Below are positions 43,940 to 54,340 of a stretch of DNA of 64,000 bases, piece by piece (within the stretch, counting starts at the first letter, position 1; every line of letters begins with the position of its first letter). Below the pieces are notes generated by a model. It was not told the DNA's origin and made no database searches. It worked only from the letters and a program-made list of their open reading frames with translations. The DNA is from Liolophura sinensis. Taxonomy: Eukaryota; Mollusca; Polyplacophora; Chitonida; Chitonidae. The translations under genes were made by a program, and so were the position numbers. The DNA is taken from positions 16,614,001 to 16,678,000 of the forward strand of contig NC_088307.1 in assembly GCF_032854445.1 (NCBI RefSeq). Reading direction: 5' to 3'.

Positions 43940-44800
43940 TCCGCGCACGTCACGCACCAACGAACCAAGGGACCAATGAGCGCAGCTCCTTCAGCCCTTT
44001 CGTGCCCAAACTGACCAATAAGGCGCGTGACGTCACGTGTGAGGTCACCCGAGAAACAGCTCCATTAGCTCCATTTCGCGCCAAAACTGACTAATTGGTG
44101 AGCTCCATTACGCGCCAAAACTGATGTCATGCGTGAGAGCAGTTCCTTTAGCGAGCGAGCGAGCAAGGTGCATGACGTCACGCGTGGCGAGGATGGGTGA
44201 CCGCGTGGTGTTGGAGCCTGAATTTTGTTGACGTCCGCGCTGCTCAACAACCAATGAAAGAGGAGCGTGACGCATGACGGATCAATGAGCAATGCAGGTC
44301 TGTGGTTCAGTCCGCGCTCAGAGCGAGGCACGAGATGGACTAATGAGCGCAGCGCCTTCAATTCCGTGCCCAACCGCATCCTTGGGTGACCACGTAGTCT
44401 TGGCGCCTGAATGTCGTTGACGTCCTCTCTGCGCAACCCATGAGCGAGGAGTGTGGTGCGTGGCGGATCAAGAGCGATGCAGGTGTGTCGCAAGGCACGT
44501 GACAGACTCCTTCAGCTCTTTCGAGGCGCATGCGTGTGATGACCCAATGTGCGACAGGGCAGCGTAAACGTCGGCTTGTACAGTTGGGTTAAAAAATGCC
44601 TTCGCGCCAAAACTCACCAATGGGTGAGCTCCATTCGTGCAAAAAATTGACCAATGGTTGACCACGTGGTTTTGGCTGGTTGAGTTAGGAGAGGTTCGCA
44701 TACCGCTCGGGTGTTGACGTCACACGTCATGCGAGACGCGCCAACTGACCATTGAGCGTGACTACACGGTCTTGGCGCCTGATAATGCGAGCAAGGCGGT
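43940..44800. repeat. GC-rich repeated leader of element 2 with CRE-like octamers
   Basis: A unit containing GGGTGACC..GTGGT.TTGG.GCCTGAAT recurs with a 190-base period (44194 and 44384), and partially at about 44755. A shorter motif GCGCCAAAACTGACCAAT is scattered through it. TGACGTCA palindromes occur at 44028-44035, 44173-44180 and 44715-44722. A promoter or terminal-repeat role is inferred from its position upstream of the integrase gene. Confidence 0.55.
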
Positions 44801-44884
44801 GTTGGTATGTTGGGGTTGAGCAGCTCCTTCAGCTCCTTGGGGCCCAAACTGACCCATTTGTTGACAAATGCATGTACACTGGAT

Positions 44885-44893
44885 AATATATAT
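44885..44893 (+). promoter_or_regulatory. Candidate TATA box of element 2 left gene set
   Basis: AATATATAT lies about 60 bases before the integrase ATG at 44950, a sensible distance for a TATA promoter. Unproven. Confidence 0.35.
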
Positions 44894-44949
44894 TCGCTGT
44901 ATGGGATAGGGTTTCTCACTATACACATTCACAGGGACGACACCGGACT

Positions 44950-45857
44950 ATGCCTTGCACCAGCCGCCAGCCACCTCGACAGCAGCAGCAGCAGCCGCCG
45001 CGACAGCGTAGACGGAAGTGAGATCAGAGAACGCTCGCGGTCAGAGACTCAGATCCTGTCGGTACCGCTCTCCATGCATTGTACTATGACCCCAACAGTC
45101 CAGCGGCTTACAGAGGTGTTCAGACCTTGTTTAAGGTAGCCCGGCAACACGGACTCAAAGTGAGTCGAGCCCGCGTGTCGGCTTGCCTCGCCCAGCAGGA
45201 CACGTACACGCTGCACGGTCCCGCGCGACGGAGCTACCCTCGTAAGCGAGTTGTGGTTGGAGGTATAGACAGTCAGTGGCAGGAGGACCTGGTCGACATG
45301 GCAGCGTTTGCCAAAGAGAACGACGACAACCGTTACCTACTACCTGCATCGATGTTCTCAACAAGTACGTTTGGGTGATTCCACTGCGCACCAAAACCGG
45401 TGCTCGTCTGATCGAGGCGTTCCAACGCATTTTCAAGACGGGACGTTGACCGTTCTACCTGCAAATGGACAAGGGCAAAGAGTTTCTAAACAGACCGTTC
45501 CAGGCATTTTTAAAGAACAACGGGTGTTTTTCTTTTACACGTTCAACGAGACCCAGAACATAAAAGAAGTGCGTCAGGCCTTGTACGGTCCACCCACGTC
45601 CAAACGATCGTTGTACCGTTATCTCGCCGGCCATCTCATGCGTTTAAGTAAAGTGAAAGGGAAATTCGAACGGAACCGCAACCGGTGACAGCCGCGGCAG
45701 ACACGTTTTGTCAGGTGCGCAACCCATGATCTTATAAAGGGAACATCACCGAGGAAAACTGTACTACTGGGTGAAGTGGGTCGGCTATCCACCCAGCTTT
45801 AATTCTTGGATTCCGGCCAGGATGTCAAACGTATTTAACCCCGAGGATCCTCAAGGG
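44950..45857 (+). pseudogene. INT: Integrase with chromodomain-like end, element 2
   Basis: ATG at 44950, followed by a Gln/Pro/Arg tract and an in-frame TGA at 45019. The frame continues through ALYYDPNSPAAYRGVQTLFK, QDTYTLHGPARRSYPRKRVV and GIDSQWQEDLVDMAAFAKEN, which carries the first catalytic Asp. A shift near 45345 leads to IDVLNKYVWVIPLRTKTGAR. A TGA at about 45446 is followed by LQMDKGKEFLNRPFQAFLK, with the second Asp. The segment carrying the catalytic Glu is deleted, and the frame jumps to LYGPPTSKRSLY and SKVKGKFER of the C-terminal domain. YYWVKWVGYPPSFNSWIPA near 45760-45815 is a chromodomain signature. This enzyme normally integrates Polinton DNA. It is inactive here. Confidence 0.85.
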
Positions 45858-45995
45858 ATGCATCAGAATAAAGATAATAAAGGCACCGTTGTAGCGGTGC
45901 TCGGGATTCTCTTGTACATCGGAATTTTAGTGGGTGGATTGGCCGTGGAACTCAGCGTGCAGCTCCTCCAAGCCTATTGGACTATTCAATATTAA
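45858..45995 (+). CDS. Short hydrophobic peptide after integrase, doubtful
   Basis: A possible start at 45858 (MHQNKDNKGTVVAVLG) gives 45 residues with a long hydrophobic segment (GILLYIGILVGGLAVELS). It is in frame with the chromodomain end, so it may simply be the C-terminus of the integrase reading frame. A small membrane protein is the alternative. Confidence 0.3.
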   Translation: MHQNKDNKGTVVAVLGILLYIGILVGGLAVELSVQLLQAYWTIQY

Positions 45996-46514
45996 CAAGG
46001 GCAATTGAACAAGACGCTCCCCCGTTGGTCCGAGAAGCCTTGTCCCCCGCAGCCGGTGCCCTCACCACCACCATCACCACCGTCGTAGCCGAGTGACATC
46101 GCGAGCCGGCTTGACAGCACTATCCCGGGCGAGCACCTGACCTCCACCGTGCTACCCACCACGGTGTTTACCGCCAAGCAGGACGCGTCCACGGACCAAG
46201 CCATTACTCCCCGGTTGAAGTTTACGGGATTTTCCAGTTCACTCCAACACCGCCGGCGTCACCGACCATCGCTCCCTAACACAACTTCGTCGGTACCGAT
46301 CACCGTTTCAGCAGCAGCTGCAGCGGCAATAGCTGTCCGTCTACTTCGTCCTCCCCACCCGCGGCTAGCAGCAACAGTAGCAGTCCGTCTACCTCGCCCG
46401 TTCGCTGTGACGGCGGCAGTGACCGCAGCGACCTTGGGCACTGTACCTCACCCTCATCCGTACGACCAGCCGAATTAACTCACCCAGCTTCTCCACCAGT
46501 GGATACTCGATGGG
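45996..46514 (+). other. GC-rich stretch between integrase and ATPase
   Basis: Trinucleotide-like GCA/CCA/CAG runs give long artefactual frames on both strands. A decayed gene with LTSTVLPTTVFTAKQDAST (near 46134-46190) may lie here, but I cannot assign it. Confidence 0.35.
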
Positions 46515-47076
46515 AACATCCGTTTACCTGCATCGTCAGCGGACCGACGTGGTGTGGAAAGTCCGTGTTTATGAAACGGTCGAGAATGCTCAATCTCTGA
46601 TTTACCCACCCCTGCAACAGGTCGTCTAGCGTTACGGGGAGTGGCAGCCGTTGTACACCACGTTACCCATCGTTCGGTTTAAAGAAGGTGTGCCCAGCCC
46701 GTCAGCATTTGACCCAGGGGAGAAGACGTTAGTAGTCGTGGACGATTTGATGGCCGAAACGGACATAAACAGCCACCAATATCAACATGGTGTACATCGT
46801 GCAAAACTTGTTCAACAAAACCAACGATCATCGCACCATCAGTACAAACGCACACTACTTAATGTTGTTTAAAAACCCGAGAGACGTGTCTCTAATTACC
46901 ACGATCGCTAAACAGATGGTTCCGGGGCGGACGCAGTACGTGCGCGAGGCGAGACCACCGCCGAACCTCGCGGGTATTTGCTGTTGGATTTCAAACAAGC
47001 CACACCCGACCACACCTGAAACTTCGCACCCGCATTTTTCCCGGGGAGAATGAGCACGCCTACCTGCCCAAGTAAT
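46515..47076 (+). pseudogene. ATP: Genome-packaging ATPase (FtsK/HerA type), element 2
   Basis: HPFTCIVSGPTWCGKSVFMK holds an intact Walker A P-loop (46541-46564). After a shift and TAG near 46627 come EWQPLYTTLPIVRFKEGV and KTLVVVDDLMAETD, the Walker B motif (46729-46758). A further shift leads to MVYIVQNLFNKTNDHRTIST and KNPRDVSLITTIAKQMVPGR, a family signature. A final frame change precedes GYLLLDFKQATPD and the end near 47076. About 190 residues. It packages element DNA into capsids in intact relatives. Unlike the element 1 ATPase, the catalytic motifs are undamaged, but the frame is not. Confidence 0.85.
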
Positions 47077-47119
47077 AAAACTTCGTATGCACGACCTGTC
47101 GAATCGGTTGTTTCCACAT

Positions 47120-47480
47120 CAGCCACTCACGAAGTCACGCCGGCTCCAACGTTATGGCCCCTTGCTGTCTCTGCTGGCTCGAACCACCCCGCCATTCGAC
47201 GCGCCGTGCTGCGCGGTAACCATCCGGGTTTACTTCGGTCTTTGTGTGAATGTGGCAAGAATGTGTTAAACGGAAACGTTTCACTATCGCGGGCTCAGAA
47301 GGCACAAGGTTTAAGCGGCACAAGACGAGTCTTCGCCCCTTGGTCAAGAAAAGTGTTCCCCTGCATAATAAAGGACGGATTCTTCAACGCTGTGGTCTCA
47401 TTGGAGCGCTGTTCGGTGGCCTCCTCATCGCCGTACCAGCCCTCATCGGTGGTATCATTAAGAGAATAGCTGGGAGGTAA
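47120..47480 (+). pseudogene. PX-like small basic protein with hydrophobic tail, element 2
   Basis: Three frame pieces give one protein: RRLQRYGPLLSLLARTTPP, then IRRAVLRGNHPGLLRSLCEC and GKNVLNGNVSLSRAQKA, then FKRHKTSLRPLVKKSVPLHN. A hydrophobic tail follows (LIGALFGGLLIAVPALIGGI) and ends KRIAGR at 47480. The basic middle and hydrophobic end are typical of the small gene after the ATPase in Polintons. A DNA-condensing or membrane-active capsid-interior protein is inference. Frameshifts lie near 47180 and 47310. Confidence 0.6.
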
Positions 47481-47481
47481 T

Positions 47482-47937
47482 GCAGCACACCAAGAAAATG
47501 GCCTTGGTCGAGCCGTGGCTCTCAGACACGCTCACGCGGAAACCATCCCCCAGACCACCTCTCCCCGTCTCCTGTGCCCATTACTGTTAAAGCCTTCAAC
47601 GCGCTCGGTCAGAGATGGCATCGATTATCCACGACACGACTCTCTCGGACGATGAGAAAATACGGCGGTATCACCACAACCTTCAACGGTACCGTGCGTT
47701 TCAAGATCAATGCCAAGCCGCGCAGCAGCCAAGACCGACAACGAACCAGCCCACCGCAAAGTCTGTCGGTCGTATGAGCGAGGGGAGATTTTGGAGAGCG
47801 TCCCAGTCTCTTCACGGCGAAGGGGTGCTCTGCTCTGGGGCGACACCGAGCGATCACACGATCACTGGCGCGATTGGGTGCCTAAAAAGATGGACCAGCC
47901 GAGACGAAAAAATACCCTACCACATCACGGTCTGTGA
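47482..47937 (+). pseudogene. Unassigned element 2 protein
   Basis: Begins near 47482 with HTKKMALVEPWLSDTLTRK and a Pro-rich stretch. Then, in the 47615 frame, come MASIIHDTTLSDDEKIRRYH and NLQRYRAFQDQCQAAQQPRP. After a shift, EILESVPVSSRRRGALLW continues. This position and pattern (a helical DDEKxRxYxxxLQRY unit followed by a basic domain) recur in Polintons between the small basic protein and the minor capsid gene. I know no function. At least one stop and two shifts. Confidence 0.5.
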
Positions 47938-48131
47938 CCGCCCTCCTCCTCTTCCTCTCCCCCGCCAAAACCACTATCACCACCGCACCACGACGACCCA
48001 AGGGACGGCAACAGCGGCGACCTGGACAGCATCCGTCTCCAGCCATCGTACCTCCGCTAAAGTGGAGTCCGTAGTAAATACCGGAGCCAGCTGGAAAGAC
48101 GGTCAGTCCGCCAGGAGATCACCTCACCAAC
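47938..48131. other. Short decayed stretch before minor capsid gene
   Basis: Pro/Thr-rich frames only. It is probably the eroded end of the preceding gene. Confidence 0.3.
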
Positions 48132-48876
48132 ATGTTTCACATCATGCTGCCCGGTAACAGCTCGCTCGACTACTTCCCCAGCAATACCTTGACGCATTTC
48201 ACCACCCAACTGTCACAGCCCATACGCTTGACTGGTGACTGGGAATGTTGGTAGAAATACAATACCCCCGTACCTGGTTCAACGTGCATCAAGACGAAAT
48301 GTATTATGTCTTAGACTCCAAAAAGGGCCCGCACCGCGATTAGCATCAGTTAACATTGCCAGCAGGCTATTACCCTTCACCCAAAGACCTCGCCAAGGGC
48401 CTGACCGACTTGTTGACTCACACAAACATCCCTTTACTCAACCCTCACGCCGGTAATTGGACGTTCAGTTTCGCTGATGTGCAGAGGAAATACAGCCTGT
48501 GGTTTCAGAAACAACTGGGGCTCAGTTTCAGCCCTTGTATGAAGCAGCTCATGAATTTACTGCTCATGAGGTTCTGCCGCACATCGGTACCCAGGATTTA
48601 CATGGCACCACACCCCCGCTGTACGTGTACACGGACATTGTCGAACCGCGTGTGATGGGAGACACGCTGGTCCCGCTGCTACGGCTGATCACCACGAAAG
48701 GGAAGTACGGGCAACGCATCTCCAAGACCTTCCAACACGTAGAATACATCCCCATGCGGCGCAAGAATTTCTCGACTGTGGAAATTGATATTAGGGACGA
48801 TACGGGCCAAACCCTTCCATTTTAACGCGCTTAAGTGGTGCTGACTCTTCACTTTCGACAGCTGCGCGCATTACCT
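48132..48876 (+). pseudogene. Minor capsid/penton-like protein, element 2
   Basis: ATG at 48132 gives MFHIMLPGNSSLDYFPSNTL, THFTTQLSQPIRLTGDWE. A shift near 48245 leads to VEIQYPRTWFNVHQDEMYYV, then PAGYYPSPKDLAKGLTDLL. Further shifts near 48500 lead to TPPLYVYTDIVEPRVMGDTL, VPLLRLI, then IDIRDDTGQTLPF and a last piece VVLTLHFRQL near 48870. About 245 codons remain. The same beta-rich layout is found in the structural gene that precedes PX in Polintons, often proposed as the single jelly-roll penton or minor capsid protein. The name is inference; membership in the Polinton structural set is solid. Confidence 0.65.
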
Positions 48877-48881
48877 TTGCA

Positions 48882-49316
48882 ATGAGCGTCGTAGACAACC
48901 CCACAAACCCAACGCTGTGCCGATCCTACATCGACTATTACACCAGGCAAGCCGGTGGAGGTGGGTAACCTGTGTTCTGGGGTGCAGTTCTACAGGGCGG
49001 TCAGGGCTTGCTCGGCAGTTTCATCAAAATGGCGCAGCCCTTGTTAAAGCCTGAAACTCATGGACAACGTTTGGGAGGAGTGCCAGTGAGCCAGGCCTTG
49101 AAACGACGCACTTTGGATGAAGACCAAAGCCGGTCGCTATGCCCAGCGCAAGATGATGGGCAAGATGAACGGGGTAAGAGGGGTGTCTATAAAACGGAAG
49201 GTCCGACGTACCACTCCCACGTCCTCACCTGCCCATTGGGCCCAGAAGACGCACGCTCTCCCGCCAACCTCGACGAAACAAACCACCCTTCGCAACGGAT
49301 ATTTTTAGCCAACGCC
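48882..49316 (+). pseudogene. PX-like core protein, element 2
   Basis: ATG at 48882 gives NPTLCRSYIDYYTRQAGGG, then a TAA at 48966 and, in the same frame, PVFWGAVLQGGQGLLGSFIK. After a shift near 49110 comes a strongly basic part (RYAQRKMMGKMNGVRGVSIK, RKVRRTT). Polinton PX proteins have this order: a tyrosine-rich start, a glycine-rich hydrophobic middle and a basic DNA-binding end. It would condense DNA in the particle. It starts 6 bases after the preceding gene. Confidence 0.6.
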
Positions 49317-50398
49317 ATGGCTCTCCCCCACGTCGAGTGTTGCCCTTCGATCTTGATTTGTGGACCTTACCCCCTGCCGACACCAGGGTTCGAGAATGTC
49401 ACTGGGATGCCTACAGTCCATTGCCAGCTCGAGCGACGTGGGGCCCGTTTGAATTTCTCATCACCAACGCGGACAGTGACATTTACTTGGACTTGGCCAA
49501 CACCATGTTGTACGTGAAGGCGAAAATCATCGACGGGGAGGGAGAGGTTGTGGCGGGTCGGCAAGAGTGTACCAACATGTACCCATGCATACTTTGTTGT
49601 CTTACGACAGAGAACCCAAGAACACCCAGCTGTTCTCTGCCTTGAGGCGCACAGACACCCCAGGGACGTTTGACGAGACGGATGTGACCAACACGGGATA
49701 TTACGAACGGCTGTCCAAAGTCGGTCGATTGACATGCTGGGCCGCCTGCACATGTTCCTGCAACGGCGTCACCTGCTGAACAACCCACTCACCCCGTCCA
49801 AGAACGCGTTTGTCTTGATGTCCCACCGGACATCAAGGTGGGTTTCCGCTTGGAGGAACCCGCTTGGAGGAGGTGTTGCTCTATGTGTCCAAAGTCAAAG
49901 TAACCAGCCGTGTTCAACTGGGGGCATTTAAGCGTTGGCCAAAGTACTTGGCGTGAGCCAAGTACTCTATCCGCCGCGTGCTGACCAATTATTTCTCCGT
50001 GCCCAAAACCACACCCTCATCACCGAAGAAAACATATTTCTGGGCAGCTCACCGACACGTTTAGAGGTCTGCAGCACCTGACACCCGACTTTGAGACCGG
50101 GAATTTCGTCAGAACGTACACAAACCTCTTTACACACACGGAGAAGTTTATCACGACGAGGGGAACTCCATCCTTCGCACATCGTTCGCCGAAGGCAACT
50201 CGCTGTTTTGTTTCGACTTGACCCCCAACCTCCTCGACGATCACCAACTGAGCTTAGTCCAGAAAGGTGATCTGCGTCTGGAGATGCGGTTTGCCAGGCC
50301 ACTGCCGGAAACCATTAACGTGGTGTGCTACGCTAAATTCAACAATATCATAGAAATAGACAAAAGCCGAAACGTGCTCTGTGACTTCGCCAGCTGAA
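49317..50398 (+). pseudogene. Major capsid protein (hexon-like), element 2
   Basis: ATG at 49317. The pieces in order are PFDLDLWTLPPADTRVRE, GPFEFLITNADSDIYLDLAN, TMLYVKAKIIDGEGEVVAGR, then a region near 49590-49900 in mixed frames with SYDREPKNTQLFSALRRTD and DMLGRLHMFLQRRHLLNNP. Next come RVLTNYFSVPK near 49975, FETGNFVRTYTNLFTHTEKF near 50090-50150, SLFCFDLTPNLLDDHQLSL and NVVCYAKFNNIIEIDKSRNV. It matches the Polinton capsid family (often annotated in animals as F54H12.2-like), which forms double jelly-roll capsomers. About 360 codons, shorter than the usual 420-450. Material between the LGSSP-like piece near 50040 and DFETGNF appears deleted. Multiple shifts. Confidence 0.8.
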
Positions 50399-50410
50399 AA
50401 ACAAAACAAC

Positions 50411-50863
50411 ATGGACACGGTGCAATTGCGACGTATTTACCCGCCGTGCTGGGGGATGTCTACGCTGGGGACAATCTCCCACATCCTGGGCCAGCGTCAA
50501 CACAGACGCGTCCCTCGGCCCAGGACAACGTTGGGTAGCCGTCTTTAAAGGCGTGTGCCCAGACTCACCCCGTTTCCGGAGAAAACACGGACTCACACCC
50601 CTCCACATCGATATCACCGCTTAGCTCAACCGGAGGACACACCACTGGACGTGGAATGATCGGCAGCTGCAGAGTCTGGACACGGCCGTGTGTGGACAAT
50701 ACTGCGTTTATTACTTAACCCAGCGGACTCGAGGTCGTCCCATGGACGCTATTGTACATACCTTGGACACGTGGTGCACGACTTAATGGTGTTCAATTGG
50801 TCAGACCGCCAGTTTGGGGTCCAACCTCCGTTTTTCGTCACTCCACCAGCCAGTGGGCTGTAA
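50411..50863 (+). pseudogene. PRO: Adenain-like cysteine protease, element 2
   Basis: ATG at 50411 (MDTVQLRRIYPP). Around 50490-50550, NTDASLGPGQRWVAVFKGV carries the WVAVF segment near the usual catalytic His position. No His follows the Trp here, so the active site may be altered. Near 50665-50760, SLDTAVCGQYCVYYLTQRTR holds the GQYC catalytic cysteine motif of adenovirus-type proteases. The C-terminus is a helical stretch ending at 50863. Shifts and stops are spread along the gene. In intact Polintons this enzyme matures capsid proteins. Confidence 0.75.
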
Positions 50864-50909
50864 TAACTTTCTTTCTATGTTTTGTTTTTTCCTGTTCGAC
50901 ATGTTATGA

Positions 50910-50971
50910 AATAAAAATGAATAAAGAGAAAATGACACTCGCATACAGTGGTGTTTTGATTTGTATTTATT
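50910..50971. terminator. Convergent polyadenylation signals of element 2
   Basis: AATAAA occurs on the plus strand at 50910-50915 and 50920-50925, after the protease gene. The minus-strand AATAAA is at 50966-50971 (TTTATT on plus), just after the end of PolB. The 190-base gap between the convergent genes thus holds both 3'-end signals, as expected for host-type RNA processing. Confidence 0.6.
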
Positions 50972-51052
50972 CTAGCCTTTACGGCAACACATTAAAAGGG
51001 CATGGTATATAACCGTTGGGGATAGTCCCGTTAAATACTTGGTGGGGGGTGC

Positions 51053-54000
51053 TCACACCGTCCGGCAGTACTTTACACAAGCGTCTTTGTGCTGCGTGTA
51101 GGAATACATGCTGTTTCCCCGCATACGTATACCTCGGTTCACACCACTCGTGTTTTGGTGGTCGCGCAACACGCAGAGGTTAATGTTCTTATCCACTCCC
51201 CGAGCGCTAGCCCCTTTGCAGGAGAGCTTGTCTTTACTGTTCGACTCCCCGCCGTTGCAATAATATGTCTTCCAACACAAACTGACGATAGCGTCACCAG
51301 TCCACTCGACTTTAAAGAGCATCGGGGTGCGTTTATCAGAGTTGTTTCGAGGCAACCATTTGTCCCGCTCCGCCTCGTATACCGCCTGCAGCTCAGATTC
51401 ATCCAAGAATTCCCAGTCCGGGTCAGACCAGGCCATGTACGCGGAGTCCGTGTGCATCTCGCAGTACTGCCAGTCTGATTTGACGAAGAATTTAACCATC
51501 AAATCATAATAAAACTCCAACATACGGAGTTTGGCATACTATTACGCCATACATCCTATTTGCAATGGTATTTGTAACGAATTTTCAATGTAATGTAACG
51601 AATTTTCCAACAACTTCATCGTTTCCCCCGATAAGAGCCTTGGAAAGGTCGGCGCCCCCTCTCTCCGGGCATGAGTGACGGCGTCCGCAAGTGTGTGGAA
51701 GGCTCGTTCGGGCGTGCACTCCATCACTTGGTAGATGCGGGTAACTACCAAATTGAGAGCTAGATACCATTGTAGTAACGGCGTGGCCAGCATTTTCCGT
51801 GCCCAACATACTCCCGATCAGCATTTGCCTGGAACCGGTGATGATGTCATACACCCGCGGGAATTCCGCCATGGTGGGTCCTATGTCCTCCCAGCTCACA
51901 TCGATGTTTTTAAATATGGGTGGACATTCCTCAAAGTCTGCTTTCAAATGGTCCGGCACGTGGATGTCGCATTCGACGAAGCCAAACAACCTGCCTTGCG
52001 CGACAGTCTCCACGAGCTGACCCTGCGTCTTGGGCTGTCGCTGTGACGGGGGTAAGTCGTACTGCTGCAGGAAAACGCGCAAGGCCGGGTTCGAAGAAAC
52101 TTGCACTCCCATATGCATTTTAGCTCGTACCCCTGGGACTGGACGTACGCTTCCTTGTTGTCCACTTCCCGGTCTTGAGGTGTCAACCCTCGCCGGTCGT
52201 TGTAGCGCACCTCACCCTGGCGTGGGTCAGGTGACAGCCGTGGTAGTGGTAATAGCAACCGTGGAACTGGAAGACGGTGGGACGTCCGTCGATGTGGGCG
52301 AAGCCGTCTACGGGGAGTTACCTATCACCGACTTGTTTCTCTCTGTGATTTAGTTGGTGGCGGATGGGTATCCCCAGCTGGTGCAAGGCAAAGCAGGCTA
52401 AGAACAATGCGTTCGCATCGAACCCAACGATACACTGACAGAGCTTAATCCCCCCCCCCCCTCCCCCGTTTACGTGTCACACCTCGTTCGTGGTACCGAT
52501 GAAAGATGATGCTCGGCCCGCCCACGATGTTTTTCTTTCGGCAGTCGTGCATGTCTTTGTATTTCTCACCGATGAGCGTCCAGGTTGTTATACCACCGCA
52601 GCAAGTCCTTTACGGTACGCATGCCGTGCTTCCTCCACGTCTCTTACAGGGTCTTGTACTCGGCGTCCGTGCACGGCTGGTGGGTGAGATCGTTATCGAA
52701 AGCGTGGCGGGGTGGGAGCGCCGTTTCATCCAGCCGACGATGCAGTCGTAAGCTTTCACCCACTTCTCGTAACTGTAATTAGGGGCCAGGTAATTTCAAA
52801 TGTCCAGAAATTTCCGCTGCAGCGTACTGAGGTTCATGTGGTTATTGTTACGCTTGATAACACACTCAAAATCACCGGCCTTGACCCGGTGGGGGTAAAG
52901 CTGTTGCTTGATCACGTTCAGGTCATAGTTGCCCAAGTTGAAGCCGAAGAAGAGGAGCTGGTTGATATAGGCGACCAATTTGTCCCGCAGCCGCCGAGTG
53001 TAAGACGACTTGGTGTCGTTGGGATCGATGCGCTCGTCTAACTCGTCCAGGATGTAGGCGTAACGCTCGGTGAGATAGGCGCTACTGGTCTCGCTGATGG
53101 TATTGAGGTAAGCCATCATATGCTCGACGAGCGCGTGGGGATCACCGGTAGAGATGAAGCACACAGACTGGTGGTAGTGCGGCACATTAAAATTCACGCT
53201 GACACTCATGGGAATGTATTGGGACGTCCATTCCGCTCAGCCGGTCATCACTTCGTCCACGGACGTCCATTCCGCTCAGCTGGCCATCGCTTCGTCCACG
53301 GACGTCAGGTAAGCTGCGAAGTCGTAGCATGCTCGGTAAGGGAATATCCCATCATCACCTTCCCGGAGGTAAATACACATGTCCGCCAAGACTTCGAAAA
53401 CAGTGGGTTGATTGTAGAATACACCCCTGGGTACCTTCGGCAAACTGCGTCGGTGCACGTTTGACCGTGCCGTCTTAATTTATACAGATTATTAAACGTC
53501 TTATGACATGCTTCACAGGTAAAAGACTGGACGTCACGCCCAATTTTTTGATGTAGCTGAAATGCTGATTGTGAAGGTTTAAGCGCATGGTGGAAGAATA
53601 GCACTTTGCACTGCAATGGACGAGTTGAGCCGAGTAAAAGTTGTCCATGGGAAGTAGCTGGTACACTGAAATGTTCACGTTAAATACGCTCTCTACCGTG
53701 TCCAGCGTACTGAGAGGTACACCGCGGAAATGCCTGGACTCCATCTCTACCGCCTCCAGATAAATTCGGTGGTGATGTCGAGCCTGCTTCTCGCAGTTTT
53801 GGTGGTCGGCTTTGTCCAGATGGACGGCCAACGGAACAACACAAATGGTCCCTATAAGATCCATGAGCTCCTTCCGCTAGCGTGTGCAGCCCAATGTTCA
53901 CCGCCAGGTAAGGTGGCAACGTTACCCCGCCCTCACCGATTGGCTGATGGGGTAGTTTGTGCACAAAAAACGCGTTAGTCAAGAGATCTACGATCTATTC

Positions 54001-54340
54001 GTGTGTGGGCGTTATTGCTGCACCCAGGTGAGTGGATCTTTGCTGGGGAGATGAGCGAGGAGTTCACGCAGGTCAGCCCGACTCGCCACGTTGTAGCGTC
54101 GAGTACCCGGGAATTATTGGTGCTGGGGTAAAAGTAACGCACCTGTTCCTTCTCCTTGTGGCGAAACATATACCCAAAAGCTGTAGTTAACGGTGAATGC
54201 GGTGGGCCGGTAGTTGTAAAGGTCCTGCACCGGCTTGCCGCGATAGAAATGCTGGCGGATGGAACGCCAATGCTGCCGATATAGTTGCCGTAGATCACTC
54301 TCACTCTCACTGTTAGGCAGGAGATAGTCGAGGGGTTGGG
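51053..54340 (-). pseudogene. POLB: Family B DNA polymerase (protein-primed type), element 2
   Basis: Right to left. An N-terminal piece lies near 54180-54310 (LRQLYRQHWRSIRQHFYRGK, PTAFTVNYSF). RKEKEQVRYFYPST-like sequence is near 54120. Zinc-finger-like CEACHKTFNNLYKLRRHGQTC lies near 53460-53520. A YRACYDFAAYL piece sits at the Exo I position near 53320, with the DFE glutamate now Ala. FGFNLGNYDLNVIKQQLYPH (Exo II-like) is near 52905, and a KRNNNHMNLSTLQRKFLD piece near 52810. WECKFLR lies near 52110, followed by GFVECDIHVPDHLK near 51970. A degraded motif B (ETMKLLENS) is near 51610. Motif C is EMHTDSAYMAW, with His replacing the first Asp of DTDS. The end at 51053 follows KTYYCNG and an SCKGAS piece. 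Over 1,000 codons, at least six shifts, two altered catalytic sites. Confidence 0.85.

Noticed and set aside
43911-44500. Coding gene on the minus strand (142-codon frame at 44065-44493)
   Set aside because: It lies entirely in a 190-base repeated leader and its peptide repeats only because the DNA does.
45155-45436. Minus-strand frames opposite the integrase
   Set aside because: They are shadows of the plus-strand integrase, which has clear motifs.
46149-46478. 109-codon Ala/Pro/Arg-rich frame and its antisense at 46259-46441
   Set aside because: Produced by GCA/CAG-type triplet runs between integrase and ATPase; no conserved pattern.
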